DNA of 64,000 nt from Acetivibrio alkalicellulosi (GTDB lineage Bacteria; Bacillota; Clostridia; Acetivibrionales; Acetivibrionaceae), in NCBI GenBank assembly GCA_008125075.1, contig VLTH01000002.1:2380452-2444451 (forward strand). Direction: 5' to 3'. Below the pieces are notes generated by a model. The model made no database searches. It saw only the letters and a list, made by a program, of their open reading frames with translations, and was not told where the DNA came from. Of this stretch, positions 45,147 to 54,707 are shown one piece after another. Both the position numbers and the translations under genes were made by a program. Within the stretch, counting starts at the first letter, position 1; each line of letters begins with the position of its first letter.

Positions 45147-45857
45147 CTATGATACTACATCCATATTCATAATTCTATATAGATAGGAAATATCTAAATT
45201 TGATCTTAGAATTTCTGCTAGTTGATTATATTGCTTTTCTTTAATATCTTTATACTCCATCGTGTTTTTGTCGATATTTTTCAAACCTTTTCTACTTGTG
45301 ATATTATTTATTATGTTAATAGTAAAATCCATATTATCAAATATTCCATGTAGATATGTATCCAAAACATTTCCTTTTCTATTTATAACTCCTAGTATTA
45401 ACATGTCAGGATTACCAATGTCACTAGAACGTTCTACATATCTTAGCTTTACACCTATTAAACTTTCAAAAGCATAAAATCAGTAAAGTTTGAGATATGT
45501 GGGAGACTCCGCCTTTATCAATATCTCCTACCAGTATAACTGGACTGTCTGCCATTTCAGCCATACCCATGTTGACAATATCTTTGTATCGAAAGTTTAT
45601 TTCAGCAGGACTCCCTGCACCTTCTATTATTATAATTTCATTTTTAGCGGCAAGTTCATTATATATATTTTTAATCATTTTTGCAAGCTTAGGTTTAAAA
45701 TTTCAAAAGTAACGTATGAATTCAATGCCATATTTTGTGATTTAAAAGGTGATACTTTATATCCGTCCTGTTTAAAAATCCTGCATAAGTCTGCAACTAC
45801 TATACTCTTGCCAACTGAAGACGCTGTACCCTGTATCATTATCGAACCTGATGTCAT
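45147..45857 (-). pseudogene. cobQ: Fragmented cobyric acid synthase (cobQ/cbiP)
   Basis: Three pieces in different frames, in the correct order, belong to one CobQ. The N-terminus at 45857 reads [20 protein letters not shown] and [14 protein letters not shown] middle piece has [15 protein letters not shown] and [22 protein letters not shown]-terminal piece has LRYVERSSDIGNPDMLIL, then NRKGNVLDTYLHGIFDN. Two or more internal deletions remove most of the central region and the glutaminase active site; about 710 bp remain of about 1500. CobQ amidates cobyrinic acid diamide, so cobalamin cannot be completed by this copy. Confidence 0.88.
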
Positions 45858-45901
45858 TTAAACCTGCAAATTTATTTAACATATTTCCCAAATTGAAATC
45901 A

Positions 45902-47248
45902 TTAAAAGAATTCATTATAAAGAGCTTTTACAGCTTTAACATTATCAACTTCCCTTACTCCAAACATCATGCTAACCTCTGATGAACCCTGATTTATCAT
46001 TTCTATGTTAACACCAGCTTTAGCTAATGCGTTTGTTGCTCTAGCTGTAATACCTACTGTATGCATCATTCCCTCACCAACAATCATAACTAAACCTAGT
46101 CCACCTTGTACAGAAATGTGGTCAACTTGAAGCTCCTCTTTAATTCGTTTTATCACACGTTCTTCTTTTTCTTTATTAAGTTGTTTATGTTCTAAAATAA
46201 TAGAAATATCATCTATGCCAGATGGTGTATGTTCATAGGATAAGCCTTCTTCTTCGATTATACTAAGTATCTTCCTACCAAAACCTATTTCTCTATTCAT
46301 CATATACTTACTAACATATATACTACAAAAGCCCTCTGCACTGGCTATTCCTACTACTGGCCCATTCTTGCTTTCTCTTTTAGGTGTAATCATTGTTCCG
46401 CACGATGATGGATTGTTGGTATTTTTAATGCACACAGGAATGCCTTTTCTAAATACCGGTTCTAATGTTTCTTCATGTAAAACCGAAAAGCCTGCATAAG
46501 CAAGTTCTCTCATTTCTCTATAGGTAAATACAGGAATAGGCTTTGGTGTATCAATGATATTGGGATTTGCTGCAAAAACCGAATCTACATCTGTAAAGTT
46601 TTCATATAGCTGGGCATCAACTGATGCTGCAAGTATTGATCCTGTTATATCAGAGCCACCTCTAGGAAAAGTAACTATATCCCCACTTTTTGAGTAACCA
46701 AAAAAACCCGGAAAAATCATTATTTCCTTTTTATCCGAAAGTTTTTTAAGGTTTTCATATGACTCAGGAAGTATACGAGCATTCCCACACTCATCACTTA
46801 ACAAAAGCCCTGCATCCTTTGGATTAACATATATTGCATCTACACCTAATGTGGTAAGATATTTTGCAACTATTTTTGCACTATTGTCCTCCCCTGCTGC
46901 CTTTATACAATCCATAAACTTTTCTCTATGGCTTCTATCTGTACTCAATTTAAAATTCAAATCCTCTTCTACTGTTTTTAAAACTTCTTCCCCTAGTCCA
47001 AGATCTCTCACTATTTCTTCATACCTTTGTATAACTACTTTAAGCTCATCAGGAGCATTTCCCTCTTCATAGTATTTTTCTCCAAGAGCTATCAAAAGGT
47101 CTGTCATTTTGATATCTTCTTTAAATCTCTTACCTGGTGCAGAAACTACTACTAAACGTCTATCTGAATCGGATGTAACAATGTCACATACTTTTTTTAT
47201 TTGAGAAGCATTTGCCAAAGATGTACCACCAAACTTAACAACTTTCAT
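45902..47248 (-). CDS. lysC: Aspartate kinase
   Basis: A 448-residue protein with an amino-acid kinase domain starting VVKFGGTSLANASQIKKV, and FPRGGSDITGSILAA. Two C-terminal ACT domains follow (around IGFGRKILSIIEEEG and HTVGITARATNALAKAGVNI). It phosphorylates aspartate, the first step to lysine, threonine and methionine. Feedback control through the ACT domains is expected. No lysine riboswitch is seen upstream. It shares a strand with hom and the ACT-domain protein. Confidence 0.95.
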   Translation of the reverse strand: MKVVKFGGTSLANASQIKKVCDIVTSDSDRRLVVVSAPGKRFKEDIKMTDLLIALGEKYYEEGNAPDELKVVIQRYEEIVRDLGLGEEVLKTVEEDLNFKLSTDRSHREKFMDCIKAAGEDNSAKIVAKYLTTLGVDAIYVNPKDAGLLLSDECGNARILPESYENLKKLSDKKEIMIFPGFFGYSKSGDIVTFPRGGSDITGSILAASVDAQLYENFTDVDSVFAANPNIIDTPKPIPVFTYREMRELAYAGFSVLHEETLEPVFRKGIPVCIKNTNNPSSCGTMITPKRESKNGPVVGIASAEGFCSIYVSKYMMNREIGFGRKILSIIEEEGLSYEHTPSGIDDISIILEHKQLNKEKEERVIKRIKEELQVDHISVQGGLGLVMIVGEGMMHTVGITARATNALAKAGVNIEMINQGSSEVSMMFGVREVDNVKAVKALYNEFF

Positions 47249-47340
47249 ATTTGTCCTCCATTTATAAAGTTTTCATTATGTTAGGGATGCTGAAAATATA
47301 ACTTCAGGTATATTTTTACATGCACATAAACAACGATATA

Positions 47341-48591
47341 TTATGCTTCCATAACTTTAATTGAGTTTATAACTTCTTCTACCGCTTCTGATTGTTTAAG
47401 TTTTTCTAAATTTTGTCTCATGTCTTTTTCTAAAACTTTCTCAGTAACAAACGCTAATTCTTCTTCATTATCCATATTGAAGGCATTTAGCCATTCAATT
47501 TTATTAAACACTTTTGTTACATCATTTTTTGCATTCTTATGATCTTTTATTTTTATTCTAACCATATATCTAGTCTGCGTTTCCATAACATCTAAGACAT
47601 TGTCTCCCTCTGCCAAGCTCCAGTTATATCCTCCAAAACTTCCCAAGTGTTTCACCACTTCAATAATATCTGCAACTACAGCACTTGCAGTAGGTAATTT
47701 ACCTGCTCCACGACCGTAAAACATTGCTTCTCCAATGGCATCACCGTTTATTAAAATAGCATTAAATACATCTTCAACTCCAGCAAGAGGATGGCCATTA
47801 CCTATAATCACAGGACTTACCCATGCAACAATTTTATCATCGATTTTTTCACTGAATGCTATTAATTTTATTGTAGAATTCATGCTTTCAGCATATTTAA
47901 GGTCTGTAAGAGAAATTTTAGTTATACCTTCAGTATATATGAATTTATAATCTACAAATTCGTTATATGCAATAGAAGATAAAATAGCAATTTTTCTACA
48001 TGAATCGTGTCCTTCAATATCAGCTGTAGGATCTGCCTCAGCATATCCATTTTTTTGAGCTTCCTTTAAAGCTACATCAAAATCTTTTCCCTCTCTTTTC
48101 ATCTGGCTTAAAATGTAGTTGGTAGTTCCATTTAATATACCAACTATACTATGAATTTCATTTGCTGCAAGACAACGGTTTAAAGGACGTATAATTGGTA
48201 TTCCTCCACCTACACTTGCTTCAAATAAATAGTTTACTTGATTTTGTCTTGCAAGTGCTAAAAGTTCAGGACCATGAGTTGCAACAAGTTCTTTATTTGA
48301 AGTTACAACGTGTTTGCCCATACTAAGAGCCTTTTTTGTAAAATCATATGCTATTGTTGCACCTCCAATAGTCTCGACAACTATATCTATTTGAGGGTCA
48401 TCAAATACATCATCAGGATTTTTAGTAATTAGCTCCCTTTCAGGACTATCTGGAAAATCTCTTATGTCTAATATTTTTTTAACTTTAATTTCCTTAAAAG
48501 CTTTTTTAGATATACTAAGACTATTCTTTTTTATAATTTCAACAACTCCTGAGCCAACTACTCCATAACCTAATACAGCTACATTAATCAT
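47341..48591 (-). CDS. hom: Homoserine dehydrogenase
   Basis: A 416-residue protein with the NAD(P)-binding fold VAVLGYGVVGSGVVEI, the KELVATHG and SVGGGIPIIRPL elements, the catalytic-site stretch GILNGTTNYIL, and KNGYAEADPTADIEGHD. A C-terminal ACT domain begins about residue 345 (YMVRIKIKDHK). It reduces aspartate semialdehyde to homoserine. Typical length for the ACT-containing form. thrB and thrC are not in the window. Confidence 0.96.
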   Translation of the reverse strand: MINVAVLGYGVVGSGVVEIIKKNSLSISKKAFKEIKVKKILDIRDFPDSPERELITKNPDDVFDDPQIDIVVETIGGATIAYDFTKKALSMGKHVVTSNKELVATHGPELLALARQNQVNYLFEASVGGGIPIIRPLNRCLAANEIHSIVGILNGTTNYILSQMKREGKDFDVALKEAQKNGYAEADPTADIEGHDSCRKIAILSSIAYNEFVDYKFIYTEGITKISLTDLKYAESMNSTIKLIAFSEKIDDKIVAWVSPVIIGNGHPLAGVEDVFNAILINGDAIGEAMFYGRGAGKLPTASAVVADIIEVVKHLGSFGGYNWSLAEGDNVLDVMETQTRYMVRIKIKDHKNAKNDVTKVFNKIEWLNAFNMDNEEELAFVTEKVLEKDMRQNLEKLKQSEAVEEVINSIKVMEA

Positions 48592-48664
48592 ATTGTTTCC
48601 TCCTCATTTTATCTTATTCTAATGCTCCACCTGAAGCCTTGGCGTTTAGCTTTAGCTAAACAAG

Positions 48665-49108
48665 TCAATCTCTTCCAAGAATTTCTTGCCTCTTTACTCC
48701 TTCAATTTTGCTTATTTCTAATAAAAGTTCTTTTATATCAGTTACCATCTCACTTGTTTCAACTGTTATCGTAACATCAGCAAATCCATTTATAGGTATA
48801 TTTTGATTTATAGTAACTATGCTTGCCTTAGATTGTGCTATTTTATTTATTATGCTAGATAAGATTCCTGCATAATCTTTGACGGTAAAATAAAGGGTTA
48901 TTGCCTTGCCCCTAGAAGTCTCATAGAAGGGAAACACATAATCTTTATATTTATAGTATGCACTCCTGCTTATACCAGCCTTTTTGACTGCTTCATTTAC
49001 ATTTTTAATAGTTCCACTTTCTAAAATCCCCTTAACCTCTATTACTTTTGTAAAAATCTCAGGTAGTACTGAAGCATCAACAAGAAAGTATTTAGAAGTA
49101 TTATTCAT
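48665..49108 (-). CDS. ACT-domain protein (PheB/UPF0735)
   Basis: The product is 147 residues from the ATG at 49108 behind GGAGGAC; the longer open frame to 49162 is less likely. The N-terminus (MNNTSKYFLVDASVLPEIF) and the helix-turn-helix-like segment VNEAVKKAGISRSAYYKYKD are typical of UPF0735. The ACT domain follows (TLYFTVKDYAGILSSIINKIAQ). These proteins are often encoded just before homoserine dehydrogenase, as here, and are presumed amino-acid-responsive regulators. Its direct role is unproven. Confidence 0.92.
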   Translation of the reverse strand: MNNTSKYFLVDASVLPEIFTKVIEVKGILESGTIKNVNEAVKKAGISRSAYYKYKDYVFPFYETSRGKAITLYFTVKDYAGILSSIINKIAQSKASIVTINQNIPINGFADVTITVETSEMVTDIKELLLEISKIEGVKRQEILGRD

Positions 49109-49299
49109 AAAAGCTGTCCTCCAGTCATGCACATATGTGTTTCCACTGTGTAATCTTATCATAATTTTTGATATTGTTCAAGGTTTTTTTATTATTCTTA
49201 TTAATAAATAACAAACAATAAATAAACCTTCTTTAAAAAAGATCAAAAAAAAAGACATCCCTTTTAGGAATCTCTGATACCTTGTTATAAAACCTAACA

Positions 49300-49695
49300 T
49301 TACTTTGATAGTTGATTTTTTTCCTTGTTTGCTTGAATTTCTTTCATCTGCCTTATGAAATTAATCTGCGTTTCTGTTCTGATAACTCCTCCAGCCTCTT
49401 TAACAATACTGTCAGTAATTATAGCATCTTCTTTAGACATTGTATTACTAGGTTTTTTTATTAACTCTTTAAGCCTTTCAAATTCAGTCTTATCAAGTTC
49501 AAGGCAGCATCTACAAACAGGACAAACAATAAGATGATCAAATCGGTAAGGTATTACAGGTAAAAAAAACAAGGTGCACCAACTAGTCAGCTTTTGTAAT
49601 TGCCAACTTGTTTCATTATTACAGTTTCCACAACTAATCTTCCGAACTGGACCAAACTTACTTATTGTTTTATGCCCCCATCCAAATATAATCAT
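49300..49695 (-). CDS. Zinc-ribbon protein
   Basis: The product is 131 residues from the ATG at 49695 behind AAGGAGGAA. It starts MIIFGWGHKTISKFG and carries two Cys pairs (CGNCNNE and CPVCRCC) flanking the hydrophobic TSWCTLFFLPVIPY segment, as in zinc-ribbon_15 family proteins. A Lys/Glu/Gln-rich helix forms the tail. The middle segment may touch the membrane. Function unknown in the family. Confidence 0.82.
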   Translation of the reverse strand: MIIFGWGHKTISKFGPVRKISCGNCNNETSWQLQKLTSWCTLFFLPVIPYRFDHLIVCPVCRCCLELDKTEFERLKELIKKPSNTMSKEDAIITDSIVKEAGGVIRTETQINFIRQMKEIQANKEKNQLSK

Positions 49696-50273
49696 ATAAT
49701 TCCTCCTTAACATTTACTCTTTCTGTCAATACAACCTCTACATAAAAAATAATCAAAAGTGGGAAATAATATGAGTTGTTTAGTATATGAACCATATATC
49801 TATAAGAAATGAAGTAAAACAGTACTATAAATGCCTCCTATCTATATTTTATTTCATAATATCTATTTTTACAAGTCTCATTTTACAAAATAGTTAACAA
49901 TTAAATAAAACTTACTGTTATAATAATGATATCGGAATCTTCAAAAATAAAAATAATATTTTCTGTAATTATATTTTCTATGAAATATATAATTACAAAT
50001 TCTTAATTTAGATTTATAAAGTTTTTGTTTATATGAAAATAGAAATTTCCAGTAGGAATATTCCTTATTTTAAGATTTTTGTTTTATCACTACTACATTA
50101 AAATTACATCTCTATCTTTGTAATTTTTGTACTTACTTTATATACCAATAAATACTTATCTCTCGAATTTAATAAAAATTTTAATATATACCCTCTCAAA
50201 AACCCATACCAACTCGAATTAAATAATTACTAGTTTGTCTTAAAACTTATATTTTTTATTAGGAGGTATTATA
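49696..50273. other. Intergenic region upstream of the dockerin gene
   Basis: AT-rich sequence with scattered TATAAT-like stretches. I cannot pick a specific promoter. The dockerin gene has a TTAGGAGGT ribosome site at its end. No gene is seen. Confidence 0.4.
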
Positions 50274-52238
50274 ATGAGTGTTTTATTTAAAAACAAAAGA
50301 TTGATTGATAGTATAACATTTTTATTAGTATTTGTATTGCTTGTTTTTCCCTCTTTTTTTCTGAACACCGGATTTTCTTGGGCAAACAATGCTTCAAATA
50401 CTCTCTACGGGGATTTAAATGGAGATGGAAATGTAGATTCAACAGATTACATATTGATCAGAAGATATATCTTAAATATAATATCAGATTTCCCCCATCC
50501 AAATGGTATAATTGCTGCAGATGTAAATGGAGATGGTTTAATTAATTCTACAGACTCTATTTTAATGAGACGCTTTCTTTTAAATGTAATTGACATTTTC
50601 CCAGTTCAAGAATTATCACCTACTCCTACACCTATTCCTACACCTACACCTACTCCTTCAGTAAATCTTAATGGCCTCTACAAAATAGTACCTCGTCATA
50701 GTAATAAGGTAATTGAAGTTCATAGAGCATCAACTGAACAACACGCAAATGTAGTACAATGGGAATATAACGGAACTTCTAATCAGCATTGGAATATCAC
50801 AGCTAATGGAGATGGAAGTTTTAGAATTATAAATGAATACAGTAATCAAGCTTTAGAAGTGTATTATGCAGAAATGGACAATGGTTCTAATGTAGTTCAG
50901 TTTCCTTTTTCAGGACATCCATGTCAGCTGTGGACAATAACTCCTGTCGGCGATAATTATTACTCCATTGTTAATGTAAACAGCCAAAAGTTTCTTGATG
51001 TATCTTCTCGTTCTACCGAAAATGGTGCAAATATTATTCAATGGGAACATTCTGGCAGAACTAATCAACAATTCTCAATAGAAAGAGTTGAACCTGGCCT
51101 AGAACCTGCCCCTAATCCTGGGAATGGAGAGGGAGATCCTGGCGCAGAAGTTACACGTTCTGGCAACACATGGTCAACTCGCCTTATAGACGGGAATGTA
51201 GTTTATACAGGTTCTAGTATGGTAGATGCCATTAATGCAGCATGTAGCAGAATGACAGGAGGAACAATTAACATTCGTAATTCTGGAGACATAAATGATA
51301 GAATACGACCTAGAGCCAATCAAACATTGGACTTTCACGGAAACACAATCAATAGTTCTACTGGGGCTATACCTTTATATGCAGAAAATGTAAACGGCAT
51401 AACCATTCGCAATATGAATATGACAGGTGCACCACGGTATGGTGTTTGGTTTAGAGGGTGCTCAAATGTTAGTTTTCACAATATAGTGTTGACTTTAAAT
51501 CAAGCCCCTGAAGTAGGTTTAGGAATAAGAGTAGATAACCATAGAGACAGACCAGTACGTACTACTAATTTAACTGTAACCGGCGAAATGAGAGTTGAAG
51601 GAACAAGAGGTCATGGTTTTGAAACTTATGGTATTGATGGTATAACAATAGATACAATTGTAACTAAAAACACAGGAGGTTGTGGGCTTTTACTTAATGA
51701 ATCTAGAAATGTTGAAATAGGAACAATTGATGCTTACCGTGCAAACCATGGTGGAGGGTATGCAGGATTTAGAGTAGCAAATCGTAATGGTCCTAATGTA
51801 AATGTAGAAACATTAATTGCCCGAGAATGCGGAAGAGGATTTTTTAGTGTATCGGGAAGCCATGGAACTACTATAAATTATGTTGATATATCAGGATCCA
51901 CAGGACACGGCATGTTAATTCAAAATGCACAGGACACAGTAATAAACGGTGGGCGTGTTTGGAATAACAATTGTGCAGAAGCTGTCAGGATCGCAACTGA
52001 TCCAAATTCTGGTGGCAGTGCTACACGAAATGTTACAATTCAAAACCTAAGAGTATATGATGATCGTGGTGCTGGCCGCCGTCAAACTTATGGAATTAGG
52101 GAAACTGCCAGTGGAGGAACTGATAGAAATTTCATACTCAATAACGATTTAAGGACAGGTGGCTCAAACAGATCTAATGATCTTGTTATAGAAGGTCAAA
52201 ACACAGTATCAAGAGGCAATAGATTAACTGGTGACTAA
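50274..52238 (+). CDS. Secreted cellulosomal protein: dockerin I - CBM13/ricin lectin - parallel beta-helix
   Basis: A 654-residue protein. A signal peptide spans about 1-38. A type I dockerin (about 44-112) has two calcium-binding repeats, GDLNGDGNVDSTDYILIRR and DVNGDGLINSTDSILMRR. A Pro-Thr linker (TPTPIPTPTPTPS) follows. A ricin-type beta-trefoil (about 135-275) has repeated QW motifs (NVVQWEY, NQHW, NIIQWEH). The last 350 residues form a right-handed parallel beta-helix with many N-x-x-I turns, like pectate-lyase-fold enzymes. Ser-Thr and Arg-Arg in both dockerin repeats match the specificity of C. thermocellum dockerins. An N-terminal dockerin is unusual. Likely a polysaccharide lyase or hydrolase of the cellulosome; catalytic residues cannot be named. 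Confidence 0.9.
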   Translation: MSVLFKNKRLIDSITFLLVFVLLVFPSFFLNTGFSWANNASNTLYGDLNGDGNVDSTDYILIRRYILNIISDFPHPNGIIAADVNGDGLINSTDSILMRRFLLNVIDIFPVQELSPTPTPIPTPTPTPSVNLNGLYKIVPRHSNKVIEVHRASTEQHANVVQWEYNGTSNQHWNITANGDGSFRIINEYSNQALEVYYAEMDNGSNVVQFPFSGHPCQLWTITPVGDNYYSIVNVNSQKFLDVSSRSTENGANIIQWEHSGRTNQQFSIERVEPGLEPAPNPGNGEGDPGAEVTRSGNTWSTRLIDGNVVYTGSSMVDAINAACSRMTGGTINIRNSGDINDRIRPRANQTLDFHGNTINSSTGAIPLYAENVNGITIRNMNMTGAPRYGVWFRGCSNVSFHNIVLTLNQAPEVGLGIRVDNHRDRPVRTTNLTVTGEMRVEGTRGHGFETYGIDGITIDTIVTKNTGGCGLLLNESRNVEIGTIDAYRANHGGGYAGFRVANRNGPNVNVETLIARECGRGFFSVSGSHGTTINYVDISGSTGHGMLIQNAQDTVINGGRVWNNNCAEAVRIATDPNSGGSATRNVTIQNLRVYDDRGAGRRQTYGIRETASGGTDRNFILNNDLRTGGSNRSNDLVIEGQNTVSRGNRLTGD

Positions 52239-52269
52239 TAATAAGGGATTATATATCCCTTATTATTAG
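52235..52269 (+). terminator. Terminator overlapping the dockerin stop codon
   Basis: A perfect 15-bp stem CTAATAATAAGGGAT/ATCCCTTATTATTAG with loop TATAT, starting within the final codons. It is followed by an AT-rich stretch. Confidence 0.75.
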
Positions 52270-52291
52270 TATATTCACTATTTCTCATATC

Positions 52292-52342
52292 TTTATAAAG
52301 TTAATTCCCGAGTATTAGATACTCGGGAATTAACTTTATAAA
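52292..52342. terminator. Bidirectional terminator between the dockerin and gerW genes
   Basis: Perfect 23-bp arms (core TTAATTCCCGAGTA with its complement) around loop TTAGA. It separates the convergent dockerin and gerW genes. Confidence 0.85.
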
Positions 52343-52376
52343 ATCATTATGCCACTTTTTTACTCTCAATTTGATT

Positions 52377-52754
52377 TTACTCTTCTTCCTTTTTCTTTTC
52401 CTTATCACTACCAAGATTAAGCTTTAACATAATGTCTGGAACCATTTCTACAAGCTTTTCCATGCTTGCAGACTTTTTAATAGGTATAAGCTCTATATTA
52501 TCCTTTTTAATAACTAAGATAGCAGTTGGAGCAATTCTAGCACCAATCCCTGACCCTCCTCCTGTTCCATCGTTTCCTTTCTCATCCTTGCCACTTCCAC
52601 TTCCGGATCCAAGTCCAAAACTTGTTGTTATGAAAGGAATCAATGTTGCATCTCCTATCTGTATAGGCTCACCTACTACAGTTTTTGATGTAAGAAATTT
52701 TTCAAGCCTTTCAAATAATACATTGATATTTTCATTAACGTTAAAATTAGCCAT
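52377..52754 (-). CDS. gerW: Sporulation protein GerW (YtfJ) family
   Basis: A 125-residue protein. It starts MANFNVNENINVLFERLEKF, has VVGEPIQIGDATLIPFITTS, a Gly/Ser-rich loop (GLGSGSGSGKDEKGNDG), then GIGARIAPTAILVIKKDNIELIPI and an acidic/lysine tail. This layout is that of the YtfJ/GerW family, needed for spore germination in Bacillus. It follows DUF2953 with an 8-bp overlap, a pairing common in spore formers. Confidence 0.93.
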   Translation of the reverse strand: MANFNVNENINVLFERLEKFLTSKTVVGEPIQIGDATLIPFITTSFGLGSGSGSGKDEKGNDGTGGGSGIGARIAPTAILVIKKDNIELIPIKKSASMEKLVEMVPDIMLKLNLGSDKEKKKEEE

Positions 52755-53388
52755 AATTTTTTACCTCCTTGAATTTAGTTTTTTTTGCTTTTATTTTAAC
52801 AGGTCTTGAACGATAAAGCTTTAATGCAATATAGGCTACGTAAAGCAATACCACCCTTCCCTGAATTAGCCCTTTACCCTCATATATTTCATCTTCAAAT
52901 TCTGCGGTTACATTTATTTTGGCATCTTTAAGCTGAGATACCAATATGTTTTGAAAAGCACACATCACCCCAGTATAAAAAGGATCTTCAAAACCTATTC
53001 TGCCTTCAATTTCAAATCTTTTAGGTTTTATATGCAGTATTATTCTTTTTACACTCTTAAGTGCTGACTTAATAAATGCTACATTCAAATAATCTCTGGA
53101 ATTATCTTTATCCTTAATATTTTTATCCTTCTTTTTTTTATCCTTTTCTTTTCCTTTCGGAATATTTATTGGCAATCCTAAAATCAAAATTCTTATTAAG
53201 TTCTTTTTTTCAAAGTCATTATAATAACTAAATCCTAGCATTCCAAATAGTACCGATACTTTAGCTCTAATAAAGCTTCGTTCATATTTTTGTCCCTTAA
53301 AAGAGTATTTAGTAGGAATAACAAGTAATAAAATTAAAAATAATAGTAGCGCTAAAAGAACATATCCTAATATAATCAATACTGTCAT
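52747..53388 (-). CDS. DUF2953 membrane protein
   Basis: A 213-residue protein with an N-terminal membrane segment (LIILGYVLLALLLFLILLLV), a lysine/aspartate-rich stretch (about 85-105), and the C-terminal part IKPKRFEIEGRIGFEDPFYTG, which is typical of DUF2953. Its neighbour gerW suggests a sporulation or cell-envelope role. It follows the anti-sigma gene by 2 bp, so the four genes from the ECF sigma factor to gerW are probably one operon. Confidence 0.85.
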   Translation of the reverse strand: MTVLIILGYVLLALLLFLILLLVIPTKYSFKGQKYERSFIRAKVSVLFGMLGFSYYNDFEKKNLIRILILGLPINIPKGKEKDKKKKDKNIKDKDNSRDYLNVAFIKSALKSVKRIILHIKPKRFEIEGRIGFEDPFYTGVMCAFQNILVSQLKDAKINVTAEFEDEIYEGKGLIQGRVVLLYVAYIALKLYRSRPVKIKAKKTKFKEVKNYG

Positions 53389-53390
53389 TA

Positions 53391-53816
53391 CTATATCCTT
53401 TCTTGAATCAGTTTAAGACCATATTTAAAGCCTTTTTTTGAAGCCGAACTTAAAAGAGAATTAGCTCCCTTAATTCCCTTTTTTGCAATTGTCTTACCTG
53501 GAACATAATTCATAAAGTTAGTTGCTAAAGCAATGGTCTCTTTTTGTTTTTTGATAAATTTTTTCACTTCAAAGCCAGAACTTTTAGTATTAAATATTTC
53601 ATCCAATACATTGTTTCTTATAAATTCTACATCTTTAGGAATGACTTCTATTTCCTTTAAATGGTCTATTTCAAAAAGCAAAAGCTTTAAGTGAGTCAAC
53701 TCAAGTCTGCATTTTTTACATTCTTTCATGTGTTCTTCAAAAAGTACTTTTTCAAGGTCATCTATAGTTCCTTCTAAATATTCTTGTATTATATATGAGT
53801 TAAATTTACATTCCAA
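53391..53816 (-). CDS. Anti-sigma factor with zinc-finger (zf-HC2) domain
   Basis: A 141-residue protein. The N-terminal anti-sigma domain has YLEGTIDDLEKVLFEEHMKE and the metal motif H-x3-C-x2-C (HMKECKKC). The C-terminal half lacks an obvious membrane segment; it is Lys-rich and amphipathic, so it may be cytosolic. It is encoded 3 bp after an ECF sigma factor and is probably its inhibitor. Confidence 0.85.
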   Translation of the reverse strand: MECKFNSYIIQEYLEGTIDDLEKVLFEEHMKECKKCRLELTHLKLLLFEIDHLKEIEVIPKDVEFIRNNVLDEIFNTKSSGFEVKKFIKKQKETIALATNFMNYVPGKTIAKKGIKGANSLLSSASKKGFKYGLKLIQERI

Positions 53817-53819
53817 AGC

Positions 53820-54401
53820 CTATACCTCCCATACACCTTTCTTAACAAGCTTTTCTTTAAGCAGTTTTCTTCCTCTGTATATATACGTTTTAACAGTACC
53901 TTGTGGACAGTTCATAATTTCAGCTATACTTTCATAACTTAATCCTTTTATATGTTTTAGAATAACAGCCATCCTTTCTTCATTAGGCAATTGCCTTATT
54001 GAATCCTCAAGCAGCTTCTTTGTATCCATATAAATTGCTTTATCTTCAGTCTTACAACTGTCAGCAACCACATCTTCAAAAGTATTCTCACCATCGTCAA
54101 TACTTGCATTAATTGAAACGTCTGAATGCTTACTAATATTATCCCTCTTATAGTTAATGCAAGTATTAACTGTGATTCTTTTTACCCATGGTGATAACGA
54201 CTTATTAGTGTCAAAAGTGTCAAAGGCTTTGTAAATTCTTAAAAACACTTCTTGCATAATATCAAGGGCATCTTCTTTTGAATATGTATAACTGTAGCAT
54301 ATGCGGTATATGTAGTTTTCGAATTTTTTAAAGAGGAGTTCGAAGCCTTCTCTTCTGCTTTTTTGACAAAGCTTTATAATTTTTTGTTCAGATACCTCCA
54401 A
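53820..54401 (-). CDS. ECF-type RNA polymerase sigma factor
   Basis: A 193-residue sigma-70 family member. Region 2 shows SYTYSKEDALDIMQEVFLRIYKAFDTF and WVKRITVNTCINYKRD. Region 4 shows LPNEERMAVILKHIKGLSYESIAEIMNCPQGTVKTYIYRGRKLLKE. It is first in a run with its probable anti-sigma factor, DUF2953 and gerW. The stimulus is unknown. Confidence 0.95.
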   Translation of the reverse strand: MEVSEQKIIKLCQKSRREGFELLFKKFENYIYRICYSYTYSKEDALDIMQEVFLRIYKAFDTFDTNKSLSPWVKRITVNTCINYKRDNISKHSDVSINASIDDGENTFEDVVADSCKTEDKAIYMDTKKLLEDSIRQLPNEERMAVILKHIKGLSYESIAEIMNCPQGTVKTYIYRGRKLLKEKLVKKGVWEV

Positions 54402-54707
54402 AGGTTTTACCGCCCTTCATAATATTAGTGCCTATTTTGTATTTTTTAATGTCTATATTAATATATACACCAAAATTTTATGAAAGTTTTAATTATTATA
54501 AAATTTTTTTAATTTTATAATTGTTTTATATTTTTAAAAAACTAAAAGGATGATATAATAATGGTATTAAGTCAGGTAGTTCTTATAATTTAACAATCAT
54601 ATACTTGCTTATGGAATTAATCAAGCAGAATAATTACTATTTGATTTAAAATATTATAAAACAGATACTTTAGACTATAAAGCAAGAATAGCAATGATAT
54701 TTCTATT
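54402..54707. other. Intergenic region upstream of the ECF sigma gene
   Basis: AT-rich. It should contain the promoter of the sigma operon. I cannot name a specific autoregulatory ECF promoter and see no gene. Confidence 0.4.

Noticed and set aside
45466..45857. Two separate small genes in place of cobQ
   Set aside because: The short frames match successive pieces of one CobQ protein in the right order, so one broken gene explains them better.
45858..47340. Lysine or cobalamin riboswitch near lysC and the cob genes
   Set aside because: Neither upstream interval has room for, or motifs of, the known lysine or cobalamin aptamers.
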